This document shows, one piece after another, positions 1 through 11,562 of a stretch of 64,000 nt of DNA; within the stretch, counting starts at the first letter, position 1; every line of letters begins with the position of its first letter. The notes beneath the pieces were generated by a model. It was not told the origin of the DNA, did not search any database, and saw nothing but the letters and a program-made list of their open reading frames with translations. The translations under genes and the position numbers were made by a program. The stretch is from Isoetes taiwanensis (lineage: Eukaryota; Streptophyta; Lycopodiopsida; Isoetales; Isoetaceae): assembly GCA_021234155.1 (NCBI GenBank), contig JAJEKV010000100.1:1900116-1964115 (forward strand), given 5' to 3'.

Positions 1-495
1 ATTGTCATAAGCATTAACACTTGTATTATCATCGTCAAAATTAGTAAGAGTGATGTAAGTTGTGATATTATCCATGATGCTATTATCGGCACATATAGCA
101 TCATATGCTAGCACTGGTGAAATATTGTCAATATGTGATACTATAGATGAAGCTATGGGTGATACTATAGCTGACATAAGCTATAACACTTATATTGTCA
201 TTAACACCATTGTACTAATAAATGATGGTAAAGTTGATGCAATATGTGATATCATTCATGACGCTATTAGTAACACATATATTGTCATTAATTAGTACTG
301 ATATAAATGACCATATTTATGACAATGCTGATGATGTTATAGATGATAGAATCTTGTCATTATTAGTGTCACTGTACCTTGAATATCATTATTCACTTAA
401 TACTTTATATTTACTTAATACTTTATTATTTACTTTATATCACTTAATACTTTTTGAAATTTTAGGTGATATTAAAGTGATGAAAATTGGCTATT
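1..495. repeat. AT-rich diverged tandem-like repeat
   Basis: This stretch is dominated by recurring short phrases such as atattgtcattaa, gatgatgctat and atgtgatatcatt in changing order, which suggests an old, diverged minisatellite. The short open frames across it have biased composition (I, D, T, Y) and resemble no family. The left end is cut by the window edge, so unit length and copy number are uncertain. Confidence 0.45.
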
Positions 496-1730
496 CTCTT
501 GTAGTGAGCTAAACTGGAAGAAGAAATTTTCATGAGACAACCACCAGGATATGAACATGGAGTTGACAAGGTATGGAGATTAAAAAGGGTTGTTTATGGA
601 CTTTAAACAGTCCCCAAGGGAGTGATACAAATGCATGGATGGATACCTGAGGAAGCAAGGTTCATTAAGCGCAACAATGATGGGAACTTGTATAAGTATC
701 AAGATGGGAATGAGTGATGCATAATAGCTCTGTATATTGATGACAATGTAATGGTGGCAAAGGGGACCAAGTGTAGAACACTCCAAGAATCTGTTGAACA
801 GAAGGTTCTAAATGTCAGACTTGGGTAGATTACCGTGGTATTGAAGTCTGCATGGATAGAGCAAACAAAACCATAACTTTGACTCAAAAAGGGCAGATTG
901 AAGGCATGTTGATGAAATTTAAAATGCGAGACTGCAATACCAGTAAAACATCTGCAGCGCTAGGACACAAGTTGTCTGAACAAATGTGTCTACAAAACGA
1001 GCATGAGAGAGAAGAAATGGAAAGGACTCCCTTCAGATCATTAATTGGATACCTCTTTTATGTGGACAATTGTACTAGACTTAATATTGCACATATTGTC
1101 AATGTCTTGAGCAGGTACAATCATGACACTGACAAGGATCATTGGACTGCAGCAAAAAGGGTTTTGAGGTACTTTAAAGGTACAATGAATGAAGGTGTAA
1201 CATATTGTTCACAAGATCTACATTTGAAAGCCTAATGTGATGCTGATTGGGGCGGGGACCTTAACACAAGAAAGTCTACATCAGGTTATGTCATATTTTT
1301 AGGTGGTGCTCCAATAGCTTGGAAATGCAAAAAACAAAGCACAATTGCAATGTCAAGTGTTGAGGCGGAATATGCAGCAGCTACCCTTTGTGCAAAAGAG
1401 CTGATCTGGGAAAGAAGACTAATACTTGAGTTGGGATATGAACAAGTTCATGCCATAGATTTGTTATGTGACAGTATTAGCTGCAATCTAGTACTTCATG
1501 AGAGATCCAAATATATAGAACTAGAAATGCATTTTATTTGGGAGGCAGTTGGAAAAGGTTTGATAAAAATGATGTATGTGAATATAACAGCACAGCTTGC
1601 AGACATACTTACCAAGGTGCTATCTGAGAACAGGTTCCTGGAACTAAAAAAACAAATACAGAATCTTGAAAATGATCAGAGCTCAAGTCGAACATTTACA
1701 CAGGGATTACAAAAGCAGTATATCATGTAG
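496..1730 (+). pseudogene. Ty1/copia pol remnant (end of reverse transcriptase plus RNase H)
   Basis: This is the 3' part of a copia-type polyprotein. The RT catalytic box reads YIDD at 733-744. It is followed by the usual copia connection region (an HWTAAKRVLRYFKGT-type block near 1140-1190), then the RNase H start DADW just after 1235 and the ADILTK block near 1600. Breaks seen: in-frame stops at 604 and 715, a frame change between 745 and 852, and a single stop at 1233-1235 at the position normally occupied by Tyr before CDADW. Gag, protease and integrase are absent and I see no LTR on either side. It is a dead fragment; family confidence is high, lineage unknown. Confidence 0.9.
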
Positions 1731-1839
1731 TATAGGATCATTGCACTAGAGTTGATACTAGGGTGTGCATCTAATCCTAAGGTTAGCCGAATATTATATC
1801 CTTAGGAACAAAATATTTTTACCCCGGTTATTGTGATTC

Positions 1840-2405
1840 CATCGCAAAAAATTCCATCCCGCGGAATCACCAGGCCGGAGACCCCGTTATTTGTACCGAG
1901 CCCCGTTATCCGTACACTGGCGGGGGTCGCTTCGGTCATTTATACCTTCCTACGGAATCACAACTTTGCTATTCGCCCGGATGGAATCACCAATTTTACG
2001 ATTCTTGAGATGGAATCACCGCTCATGTATTCCACCGGCGGAATCACAACCAGATTATTTATTCCGCGAGGCGGAATCACAATCGTGTTATTCGCCGAGG
2101 CGGAATCAAAACCGTATTATTTATTCGCGAGGCGGAATCACAATCGTGTTATTAGCCGGGCGGAATCACAACCTTGCTATTCCACGAGGCGGAATCACAA
2201 TCGTGTTATTAGCGGGCGGAATCACAACCTTGCTATTCCGCCCGGATGGAATCCGCGAGCGCCCGATTCGTGAGATGGAATCACCACTTCACGTATCCCG
2301 CCGCAGAATCACAACATTGCTATTCCGCCGGATGGAATCACAACCATGCGATTACGCGGTGGAATCACAAATGTAAGATTCTTCGAGATAGAATCACCAC
2401 CATCT
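1840..2405. repeat. Minisatellite in left arm of the inverted-repeat element (core ggaatcaca)
   Basis: About 17 tandem, imperfect copies of a unit of about 30-36 bp are built on ggcggaatcacaa followed by a variable tail (ccttgctattccgc, tcgtgttattagc and similar). Three forward frames stay open over several hundred bases because the unit is stop-poor; the resulting repetitive peptides (E/A/ESQPCYS-like) are not credible proteins. The array starts inside the terminal inverted repeat, so the repeat belongs to the transposon end. Confidence 0.85.
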
Positions 2406-2409
2406 ACAT

Positions 2410-3760
2410 TGCCTGCAAGTGTCCAGATTAGATTTGCTAATGTATTATCTCATACTTCAATGCACAAATGCAAGTGTCTGCTCAAATTGCAAAAGTTATG
2501 AACTGCTACTATAGGATTTACGTTGTGATCATGGAAGGTTAACTCGTGAAATGAGCAGCAGATGCATCTGATTGCTAGCAACATTCTTCCCAATTTTATA
2601 GATCTGCATTTTCATATGCATGTGCATTGCATCAATAAAAAGCAAACGTTTGAGTTCAATTTTTTTATTGTTCATGAACTGAAACTGAATAGATTTTCCC
2701 ATATCAGTTTTCCCCCCAAGTCTTTCAATCATGTTCTTCTCAGTTGCCTTGTTATTATGCTTATTGTTTTCCAGCAATATGGTTGGCGATGAAGTCTTTG
2801 CATAGTATTGTGTATGGAGGCTTAAACGTTTGTTTGAAGCAATAGCCAGGCTTGCGATAGAGAAGAAGCTTGCAGGCCGTTATATGAAAAAATTGGACAT
2901 TTTTGCTGTTTGTAAAGCCCTGGCGCTGGATTTTTGCTTTAAAACGACTTCCAGCTCTAGTTTTCGTGCCGGATTCGCTTTTATTTCTACTTCAGCTCGA
3001 AATCTGCGATTTTCAGCTTGAAAAACGTTTGTAAGCGCCGAAATATAAGCTGGGCTCTTGTGATTACGCTGGGCACTTCCGGCATCTTCAGAGTATGCCT
3101 TTCCAGATTATGCACTTCCGGCATCTGTGCCTCAAAGGAAGTTTTTGATATCCAAACGGCATTTGCTTGAACAAGCAGGTAGTGAGCTTTCACAGCATCT
3201 GGGTTTCTTGAAGACTCAAATCCGTTCGAAAAGGAAGGGAGGGGTAGCTAGAAATTCTTACTCTGCATGCATTTTTATAGAACAGAATGAAAGCACCAAG
3301 GAGTAGAGTGAAGCAGAGGAATTCTTTTTGCAATGCATTCTTGCTTCCGAGATTCTGATCATCATCAAAATCCGCTCAAATCATTTGGAACCGACCTGGA
3401 TTTGAGAACCTAGAAAGCCCTAACAGGGCTAGAGCTCCAATCTGAAAAGCTTAAATGGCTCGCCCATAGGAGGCGACCTCCAAATAGGGGCGATGGTAGA
3501 AACCACAGTGACTGAGCTGCCAAACTCCATAGCCCCCTGTTTTGGAAAAAGCGCCCTCGTTTTGAGAACAACGCCACGCTTTTCCGCCATAGCCATCTTG
3601 CCGGATTCAGAAGAAAATAAAACGAGAAAATAAACGAGAACAAGAAAAGAAGGAAGATCTCCTCAACCCCCTCGTTCAATCGCCATCTCTCACGAACAAT
3701 ACGCCATAGCCCGCACCTCGGAAAAAATGGGTCAAAAATTTCAACTTTTACTGGGATATT
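2410..3760. other. Internal region of the inverted-repeat element; no recognised gene
   Basis: About 1.35 kb lie between the two minisatellite arms. Short frames occur on both strands (the longest, on the minus strand at 3410-3679, is Phe/Leu/Ser-rich), none with a recognisable domain. The part from 3050 to 3130 repeats the words gcacttccggcatctg and cttccggcatcttcag in close proximity. I see no transposase catalytic motif and no clear captured gene. Confidence 0.5.
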
Positions 3761-3764
3761 TTGG

Positions 3765-4022
3765 ATAGTGATTCCGTCCCGTGGAATAAAAGGGCGGTGA
3801 TTCCGTCCGGCGGTATTTTGCGGATGTGATTCCGCCGGAAGGTATAAAATGGACGGTCAAGATGGACCACTGTAGGCGTATAATTTTGGGATCCATCGGA
3901 AAGTACACCGACAAAGGTCGCACGGATATGAGGGCCTCTGGGCGGATCCCGCTTCTGAGGTCTGGGATTCCGCGGGATGGAATTTTTTGCGATGGAATCA
4001 CAATAACCAGGGTAAAAATATT
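3765..4022. repeat. Minisatellite in right arm of the inverted-repeat element (core gtgattccg)
   Basis: The same family as the left arm appears in inverted orientation: gtgattccgtcc, gtgattccgtccggcgg and gtgattccgccgg recur at 3769, 3797 and 3825. A less repetitive stretch follows, then the terminal block around 3965-4022. The right arm has far fewer units than the left, so the arms have expanded or contracted independently. Confidence 0.8.
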
Positions 4023-4651
4023 TGCACGCATATCCTTAGGGTAAGGTCGAAGGTTTGAGATAAGGTTTAAGATAAAATAGAAAGATGAAAGCGTGTTATT
4101 TTAGGTGGGCTCTTTCGCAAGGAGGGAAACAATGTTTGAAGCTGTCGGTCCGGCATAGCGGTCGGATCGACCTGGATCGTTATGTGTATCTTTACCTGAT
4201 TGGATGATTCGAGAGTTTCTGTATCATGCCCGGGTTGTTCAAGTGGAGTCAATATTGCTACAGTGTATTGGTCATAGCCAAATGAATAGTTCGATTACTG
4301 TAGCATTATAAGTTGTTTGAAGTTCATTTAAATTTAAATCTTATGATGCAAGGGGAAATTGGGCGGAGGCGGAGGCGGAGCGCTACCATGGTCATGCTTA
4401 ACCCTAACTAGGGTTCGATCGTGATCAGACTCGTAAATCGAGGTAAATCGAGGTAAGCAGGTAAGGTAATCTACATTACATCTTTAGATCTAGGATTTCT
4501 TGGGTCCCATCACGTCCCTGGAAAGTCTTTTTCATCTCTGCATAATTCGTTTGTACCCCCTCTGTCTTTTGCCAACTTTCCCCTTTCTCTGACTTCCAAT
4601 CATCTTAATTCTCCTCACGGCTTTTGAGACTCCCTCCATCCTTCTGTTATC

Positions 4652-6340
4652 ATGGTCCCACCGGATCTAGCGGGCGGATTATCTCCCCCGATGCACTCCA
4701 TCTTAAATACCTTCTGCTCCTTAAATGCTGAAGAACAGAAAGAAATTCTAGCCCAACAACAAATAGCCGCTTCAAGGAGACATAACTCGATTCAATTTGG
4801 TGAATTCACAACCGTTTAAACCGATGGCGCCAAAGAACGCTCTTCCATCTTCCTTCCCGGATAGACCTTTCGGGGCTATGCTCCATCGAATGCCGGTTCA
4901 AGCAACACTTTCATGCGGAGAGCCCAACCTTTTAAGGAAGATGATTATTAAACAAGACATTTCGACCATGAAGAAGCACAATCCACCGACTTACCGCCAC
5001 TCGTAGGTAATGAATTGAATCCTCGAGCTTTGTCATTCAAGGTTTGAATTTCTCTCTTAGCATGTTTGTCATTTTTGGGCGAAAAGGAAGGTATTGTTTT
5101 AGGGAATGTGTCCAAGCAAATTTGTGCTTTATCAAAATCGATCCAAATCTCGCTATTCTTGGACTCGTTTCCCATATTTCATGATCAATTCTCGATTCTG
5201 AAAGCTGCCGAAAGCACATCTTAAAGATGGGGCACCTCACTCATCTTGGCTTTAGAATTAAATTCCGAAATGGTCCTATCATTTTAACCCTCTAAAGCCA
5301 TCAACTCTCATGCACACAAAGATATGTTAACCTGCATGATCTTAATCCAAATTTCTTTTGGGAGCCCCAATGCTTAAAAAACTATCTTTTCTCCTATTGG
5401 CTCCTTCATATCAGCGTAACGCACTGGCTGGGCCTCCCACGGTATTCATACTGGTGGATCTTCTCAAACCTATCCCGCTTGAATTGACTTTCGGGATATG
5501 TTTGGGACCTGACCAATCCTTGCTCTTAAGATGGAATGGGTTGCCTCCTGTTTGTCCGATCTGCGGAAACGTTTGCATGGAGGGGAGGAAAGTGCTCCCG
5601 ATGCCTGTCCAACCAATTGACGTGGGAGCAAGCTACCCCAAGCGTAGAACACGACACTTTGCCGCAATCGCGGTAACATTAAGCGGTAGTGCTAGGCTAA
5701 TTGAAGGAGACAAATCATTAAGGAGAAGATCGCCTTAGCCAATAAGGAACTTGAAGAGACTATCAAATCCCATGATTTGAATTCTTTTCCTGCTAAAGGT
5801 TGTGTGAAGGTTTTAAACAAAGGGGTCACCATTAAAGGTGTTTCATTCAACCCCTCGACCATGGTTAAAACCTTTGATAAGCACAAACCTCCAGAACAGG
5901 TGCAACATGATAAAGTCACAATAATTGTAGCTGAGGATGGTGGTATACAAGATGAAGTTCCATCTTCTTCTCAACCTACACAATCTGCTGATAAGGAACA
6001 CATGGTCAATGATGCTACAGAAGATATGCAACACAATTTGTTTGAGCAGGTCTCGCCTGTGAGACTGGTCAACTCGCCTGATAAGGGGGATACTGGCTCC
6101 CCTCTCCTTTGTAGTAACAGGTTCAAAATTCTACAGGGTTCTTCAACTGATCTTGGTGAGGAGGTCAATGATCTCTTCACACCACAAGGAAAGGATGGAT
6201 ACATACAAAGTTTGGCTCAAATACCTTTGCACATCGGGGAACAGGATCACTTTCTTCAACCTCTCATACACCAGTTACCCCCACCTCTCCCACCTCTCCC
6301 ACCTCCCCCTCCAGGTCTATCTTTGTTGATCTCTCAGTAG
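4652..6340 (+). pseudogene. LINE ORF1 remnant (zinc-knuckle RNA-binding protein)
   Basis: The ATG at 4652 opens a frame beginning MVPPDLAGG with an AEEQKEILAQQQIA helix-like run and stops at 4817. Further pieces lie in shifting frames. At 5358-5738 a frame contains a block like the plant LINE ORF1 middle domain (ILVDLLKPIPLEL) followed by WNGLPPVCPICGNV, the first half of the degenerate zinc knuckle (C-x2-C seen, remainder lost). From 5777 to 6340 an uninterrupted 187-codon tail is polar and Ser/Gln-rich, contains SNRFKIL, a phrase usual near the end of plant LINE ORF1, and ends in a polyproline run. ORF1 proteins bind the element RNA. At least three frame breaks make this copy non-functional. 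Confidence 0.75.
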
Positions 6341-6984
6341 ATCCACTCAATCATACCACAGTCTGCATTTCTCACCATACCCCTTTGCCTGAACTCTACA
6401 AAAAGTATGGAAAGTCTACTGTGGACCTGATGAGCAGGATTGTCTCTGAAGCTGTGGATGAAAAGTGTCTTTTGACAAGCAAGCAGATTGAAGATAAGGA
6501 GATGGAGCGAATCCAGTAAGTGATCACTCCCTTGTTTGCGAGAGCACATTGGACTTGACTCCGGATAAGTCAAACACAAGTCCAACAAAAGGACTTTATC
6601 CCCTCAACACAAGATAGTCCTACCTCTTCCGACCGTGATTTTGTCCAATCCACCTACCATAATATCTTGAAAGAGAGTATTGAATATGGCACGCAAGCTC
6701 GTGAATTGAACCTTGACACCTTGGACAACCTTGACCGAGTCAACCGGATCTAATTGTACCACGATTGAGGAGGAAGATATGAGTAGCAGATCCCTTACAT
6801 GATATCACCAATACATCTCTTAGATCTTTAAAAGGAAAATGAAAGGCGGGGGCCATAACTAAGTCCCCACGGGAGCACCGAGAACCTTCACACTTATAAT
6901 ACTCAAGTAAGGCCTCACCTCATGGTCTCGAAGTCTTATTTATTAAGCTTCTCTCGGGTTCTTTCTCCTACCCTCCGCATGAGG

Positions 6985-9900
6985 ATCTTAACTGGAACTT
7001 GAGGGGTATCAAAGGCCCCACTAAAAGGAGAAGGTTCATTGCCTTTGCATGAGAGATTTCAAAGGCGGATATCATTATGATTCAAGAACATAGACTCCCC
7101 AAATTTGACTCAGCAAATCTGGGTGAATGGATTCGTCCTGGGATGGCTTCCTGTTATATCCCAGCTGATGGCACTAAAGGGGGGATTGCCACCTTCTGGT
7201 ACAATCATAAGTTAATCAGTACCTATATCAGCCCTTCCAACAGATGGCTTTCTGTCACCCTCCAAATTAAGGACTGCCAAGTTGCCTTCATTAATATTTA
7301 TGCCTCAACTGACCCCCATGAAAGAGAGCCCATGTGGCTTGAAATCAACAACTGGATGAGCCAGCACCAGCATATTGAGAACTGGGTGGTTACTGGGGAC
7401 TTCAATAATACCCCTCATAGTGATATGAAGCTTGGCAACAAAATCAACATGTCCATTAATGAAAGATATTCCTGGGACAATTGGATGTCCAACCAAGACC
7501 TTATCTATGTCCCATCTTCTAACACTAAATTCTCCTGGAGCAACAAGAGAAAGGGTGATCAGAGGACTTTCTGCATGCTAGACAGATTTTATATCCATAA
7601 TTCTGCTAGCTGGTTAGACAACTGTATTGTTACTGGAGATATAGCTAGCACCATCTCAGATCACCAACCACACTTCCTTGACACTAAAGATCTGAAAATT
7701 GGCCCTAGGAGCAAGAACACTCCTTTCAAGTTTAACACCTCTCTGCTCCAAATGAAGTCTTTTTGTCAAGAGTTCACCTCTTTCTACCTCTCTCTGCCAA
7801 AGATTGGCCAACACCAATCCATGAAGTGCTTCAATGATAAAATGAAGAAAGTCAAAGACTGGGTGAAACAATGGGGAAAAGACCTTGCTCAGAAAAGGAA
7901 AGCTATAATGTCCAGCCTGTTGGAACAAATCAAGAATATTAGATCTGATCTTGAAGGCAATCCTAGGGATGACTCTCTTCATTTGAGAGAGGAACAATTA
8001 GAAATTCAGATCAAAGCTCTTGAAGAACACCAGGTTAAAGGGATGGCCCTTAGGAGTAAAATTAAGATGTACAATCAATTGGATCATGAGAGCTCTAAAA
8101 TGTTCTTTAGAATTGCTAGAAACAGGTTGGTTAATAACTCCATTACCCAAATTTGGAATCTGAACAAGGTTCCACTCTTCTGGATGAGAAGGAAATTGCC
8201 TCGGCCTTCCTTGATTTTTTATACTAATCTTTTTAAAGGCAATTGATAGAAGGCTGTAAAATCGGGGAAGTCTTTGATATCATTGGTCCTCCCTAATGAT
8301 ATGATGGATGATGACTGGATCAAGTCCCCGAACTTCTGAAATCTTTGAAACTCTTAAGAAAATGAAGCATGGAAAGAGTCCTGGTATAGATGGTTTTCAA
8401 CCTGAATTCTTTATGGAATTTTGGCCTATTATGAAGGAGGACATCATCCAATTTGTTCAGGGGGTTTGGAGAGCCAGCACTATTTATCCAACCTTCAATG
8501 TTGGAGTTATCTCCCTCATCCCTAAGACTGAATCCCCTTCTAAAACCAATGAATGGCGCCCCATCTCCTTGACTACAACTTTATACAAACTTGTAGCTAA
8601 GATTATAGCTGGTAGAATTTTGGTTCATCTCCATGAAAAAGTGAATGCCTGTCAATCTGCATTTCTTCCCAGCAGATCTATTTTGGATAACTATATAGCT
8701 GCAAATGAGGCTCTGCTTTGGAATAGATTGACCAAACAAAAGCGTATCCTACTCAAAATTTGGACTTGAAGGGCCTATGACTGTATTTCTTGGAAATTCT
8801 TAGAGAAAGCCATGGTCCATATTGGCATTCATCCTGCCCTCACTAAGCTCATTATGGGATTAAACCAAAATGCCACTTCATGTGTTATTGTCAATGGGAC
8901 TCCTACTGGTTTTTTCCACATTCAAAGAGGGGTGAGACAAGGCTGCCCCTCGGCTCCCTACCTCTTTATAATTGCTGCTGAAATTCTTACTAAAATGGTC
9001 CTCTCTTACCAAGATAAGGGTGTGCTCCATGGCCTTCAAATGCGATTCAATAAATGACTTTCCATTCTTCAATATGCCGATGATACCTTTACCATGCTCG
9101 AGCTGATAATGACAATATGAAGAATTTTATGGTTGCATCTCTAAATTTAGTCTTTGCCTCGGGATCCACCTGAATTTTGCCAAGTGTTCCATCCTAGGCG
9201 ATGGCTCATTATCCGGACCTTAATACACATGGCATCAAATTTGTTCCTAATGGCCAAATACGACTCTTTTAGGCCTCCCCTTGCAGTTCACATGTCCCAT
9301 AAGATTGCTTGGCAGCCTTTGATTAATAGGATCGGGAAAAAGCTTATCCTCCTTAAAGGTTCTTTGTCTCCGGGTGGGAGGATTTTGATTGCCAACTCGT
9401 CCTTGCTAGTAGCCATGTCTATTTCTCTTACGCTTTGATTCGACAAGGCTTCCTATAACAAAATTGAGCAATGTATTAAAGAGTATATTTGGCAAGGTAC
9501 ACATCTTTTCGCTTGGGATCGGTGACTCATAGTAAAAAGTCGGGGGCTTGGGATGTAAATCCTTATTTTCTCGAGCCCAAGTGCTTGGGGCCAAAAATGT
9601 GTGGAAAGCCATCTACGGTTTCCAATCTCCCGCTATGGATTTTATTAGGTTACGGATTAATAAAAGTAAACCTTTAGGAAGTCCCTCCCTTAAGCACCAG
9701 CTCCGGATTACGCTTTCTATGAGTTCAAATGTGCGACTAATACTTCTCCTCTCCTTAGAAGTATCTTTTAAAGCTTGGGAGAAAGTGGTCGCTAACTTTA
9801 CTCATGACAAATTGTCCAATTCAGTGAGAGATACCTCCATATTCTGGTCTCCTGTGATGGCCCCTCCCTCCTACTCTGCTATGGCTATCTGTCACCCTAC

Positions 9901-10700
9901 ATGTTACAAAAAATGGCACTCTGCTAATATTTTGCATGTCAAAGACCTCATTGATGATGAGGAAAATTGGATTCCTTGGGAAATGATTAAGAAGAAAGTT
10001 GGAGGGGGTGCTACTCACAGATCGATTTATAAGAAAGTGGTGCTCACCTACTCCCCTTTCTTAGGCAAAAAGATGGCAAGGGGAGAGTCACTCCCCCGAA
10101 TTGGTTTTCAAGGTTAAAAGGAGCTACAAAGTATCTAAGATTTACCATGCATGCCTTCCTCAGAAAAGCAGAAAGCATGCCTCTCTCCAGGGCTTATCTT
10201 CCAAGAATTTCAAGAAAATTCTCCAGTCTAGCTGGAAATCCTATGCTTGCCCTAAGATAAAAGTGTTCTCTTGGCTCATCCTGCACAGTGCTATCCTGAG
10301 TAACACTAACATGATCAAGAGGAACTTTAAGGCTGTCCATAGTGCCCTCTGCCCGACTCTGAAACAATCATGATGAATCATTGCTACACATTTTCACTTG
10401 CCAAAGGATCGGGACTTTTGGAGATGGTTGACTTTCGGTCGGGCCCGAAAATCCACGATTTCGATTCCATAACCGGTATTTCTCAATTCTTTCAGCTCGA
10501 ATTCCGGTGTCAATTATGCAGTCCTACAACTAGCCCTCTGGATTGTTTGGAAACATAGGAATAATGTGGCTCTGGCAAACAGGAAGTGTGACCTTAATTG
10601 GATGAAGCTCAATTTCCAATTTGAACTTATTAGATGTGCTATGGCTCATAAAGCCCTTAAATTGGAGAAGTTTGATACGGATTGGTTGAATTGGGGCTCC
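6985..10700 (+). pseudogene. LINE ORF2 remnant (endonuclease, reverse transcriptase, zf-RVT)
   Basis: An apurinic-endonuclease-like domain starts with a WNLRGI-type block near 6992, is broken by a stop at 7050, and runs on cleanly at 7077-8246, with IQEHRL, VTGDFNN and SDHQPH marking the catalytic Glu, Asp and His regions. RT follows at 8308-9090: a KSPGIDGFQPEFF block, a WRPISL block, a stop at 8767-8769 in the DFxKAYD motif, RQGCPSAPYLF near 8937-8970, and catalytic YADD at 9072-9083. The RT thumb lies at 9290-9440 (WQPLINRIGKK). A zinc-binding RVT-like block lies at 10110-10370. Frame changes recur throughout. The enzyme would nick target DNA and copy LINE RNA; this copy is dead. Confidence 0.92.
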
Positions 10701-11406
10701 TTCAAGTCTACTTTCTTTACTATTCATCTTGACTCTACGATTGATTTGAATGCCTTTGTGGATTGCAGCCTTTTTGAGCGATGGTGGTTCGGTATTCAGG
10801 GGGATCAATCCTACTGGGATGATGTTCCTACCCACCATTAGGGGACGCCTCGTCAAGTTTTGTCCGAGCTACGTTTTCGGCTTAAATTCTTCTTTGAAGG
10901 AAGCATACAATGCACACATTCTCCACAAGTTCATTGGAGCCAACAACCCGGCTTCTACCGAAAGGCGTTCTCTTGCTTTGCGGTCTATGTATTACTACCA
11001 TAAAGGCGTATGTGAGGTGCAAGCTGGTGTGTTATTGGATATTATCCGGTACCCATTGAAGAGTTTCTGCTGCCGACCCCCTCACGGGTTTTGAGATTAA
11101 TTGGATGGCCCCCTTGCTTTTCAATGCCCCTTAATGCTACACACTCTTTCCCCCGATCTTCCCACTATCCGGATTCTCTATCGAACTTATCCCCTACCCG
11201 GATTCTCGGCTGCTACCCTACCCGGTTTCCCAAAACTCTGTCTCCCCCATCCCTGGCATATGGCTGTGAAGATGATCCTGTTTTGACAGACTTTTCTCGT
11301 TGCCAATGGACAATTGGTTATTTTGTTTATATTTAATTTTCTCTGATATGGGCTTTGAGCCTTATTTTGTATGTACTTAAGTTATGATTAATATAATCCT
11401 TCCTTT

Positions 11407-11411
<5 letters not shown>

Positions 11412-11460
<49 letters not shown>
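11412..11460 (+). repeat. LINE poly(A) tail
   Basis: About 49 uninterrupted A residues follow the LINE 3' region and abut the right target duplication. Uninterrupted tails of this length usually erode quickly, so together with the exact target duplication this points to a young insertion. Confidence 0.92.
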
Positions 11461-11463
<3 letters not shown>

Positions 11464-11562
11464 AAATCTTATATTATAAAGTTTTACCGTAAGTGTTGGA
11501 CCATGCCCTAATTTAGATGGCTTAGATTATCAGATTGCATCTGAAAGCTTTGATCTCTTAAC

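Larger units (their letters stand above)
1807..4029. mobile_element. Non-autonomous Mutator/foldback-like element with 11-bp target duplication
   Basis: The 11-mer atatccttagg occurs exactly at 1796-1806 and again at 4030-4040. Immediately inside lie inverted ends: the left end from 1807 and the reverse complement of the right end from 4029 share aaatatttttaccc, then a run with few differences through ttgtgattccatcgc and on to the cccgcggaatc region, at least 75 bp. A 9-11 bp duplication with long inverted ends fits Mutator-like elements; ends filled with tandem repeats are also a foldback trait. No transposase is visible, so the 2223-bp element would be non-autonomous. The exact duplication suggests insertion not long ago. 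It lies between a dead copia fragment and a LINE. Confidence 0.8.
4345..11460 (+). mobile_element. L1-type LINE, full-length structure, with poly(A) tail and target site duplication
   Basis: The element is bounded by aaatttaaatcttat at 4330-4344 and the same string read through the end of the poly(A) at 11461-11472, a target duplication of 12 unambiguous and up to 15 total bases. Order: a 5' untranslated region of about 0.3 kb with short ggcggaggcgga repeats, an ORF1-like region from 4652, an ORF2-like region from about 6985 (endonuclease, RT, zinc-binding C-terminus), an untranslated 3' part, and about 49 consecutive A ending at 11460. The length of 7.1 kb is normal for a plant L1. Both ORFs carry many stops and frame changes, so it cannot move on its own. 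It inserted into the leader of the purine-rich module that follows. Confidence 0.9.

Noticed and set aside
1833-2376. Two overlapping plus-strand ORFs with ESQPCYS/RNHNRVI repeats
   Set aside because: They are translations of the ggaatcaca minisatellite in two frames, part of the transposon arm.
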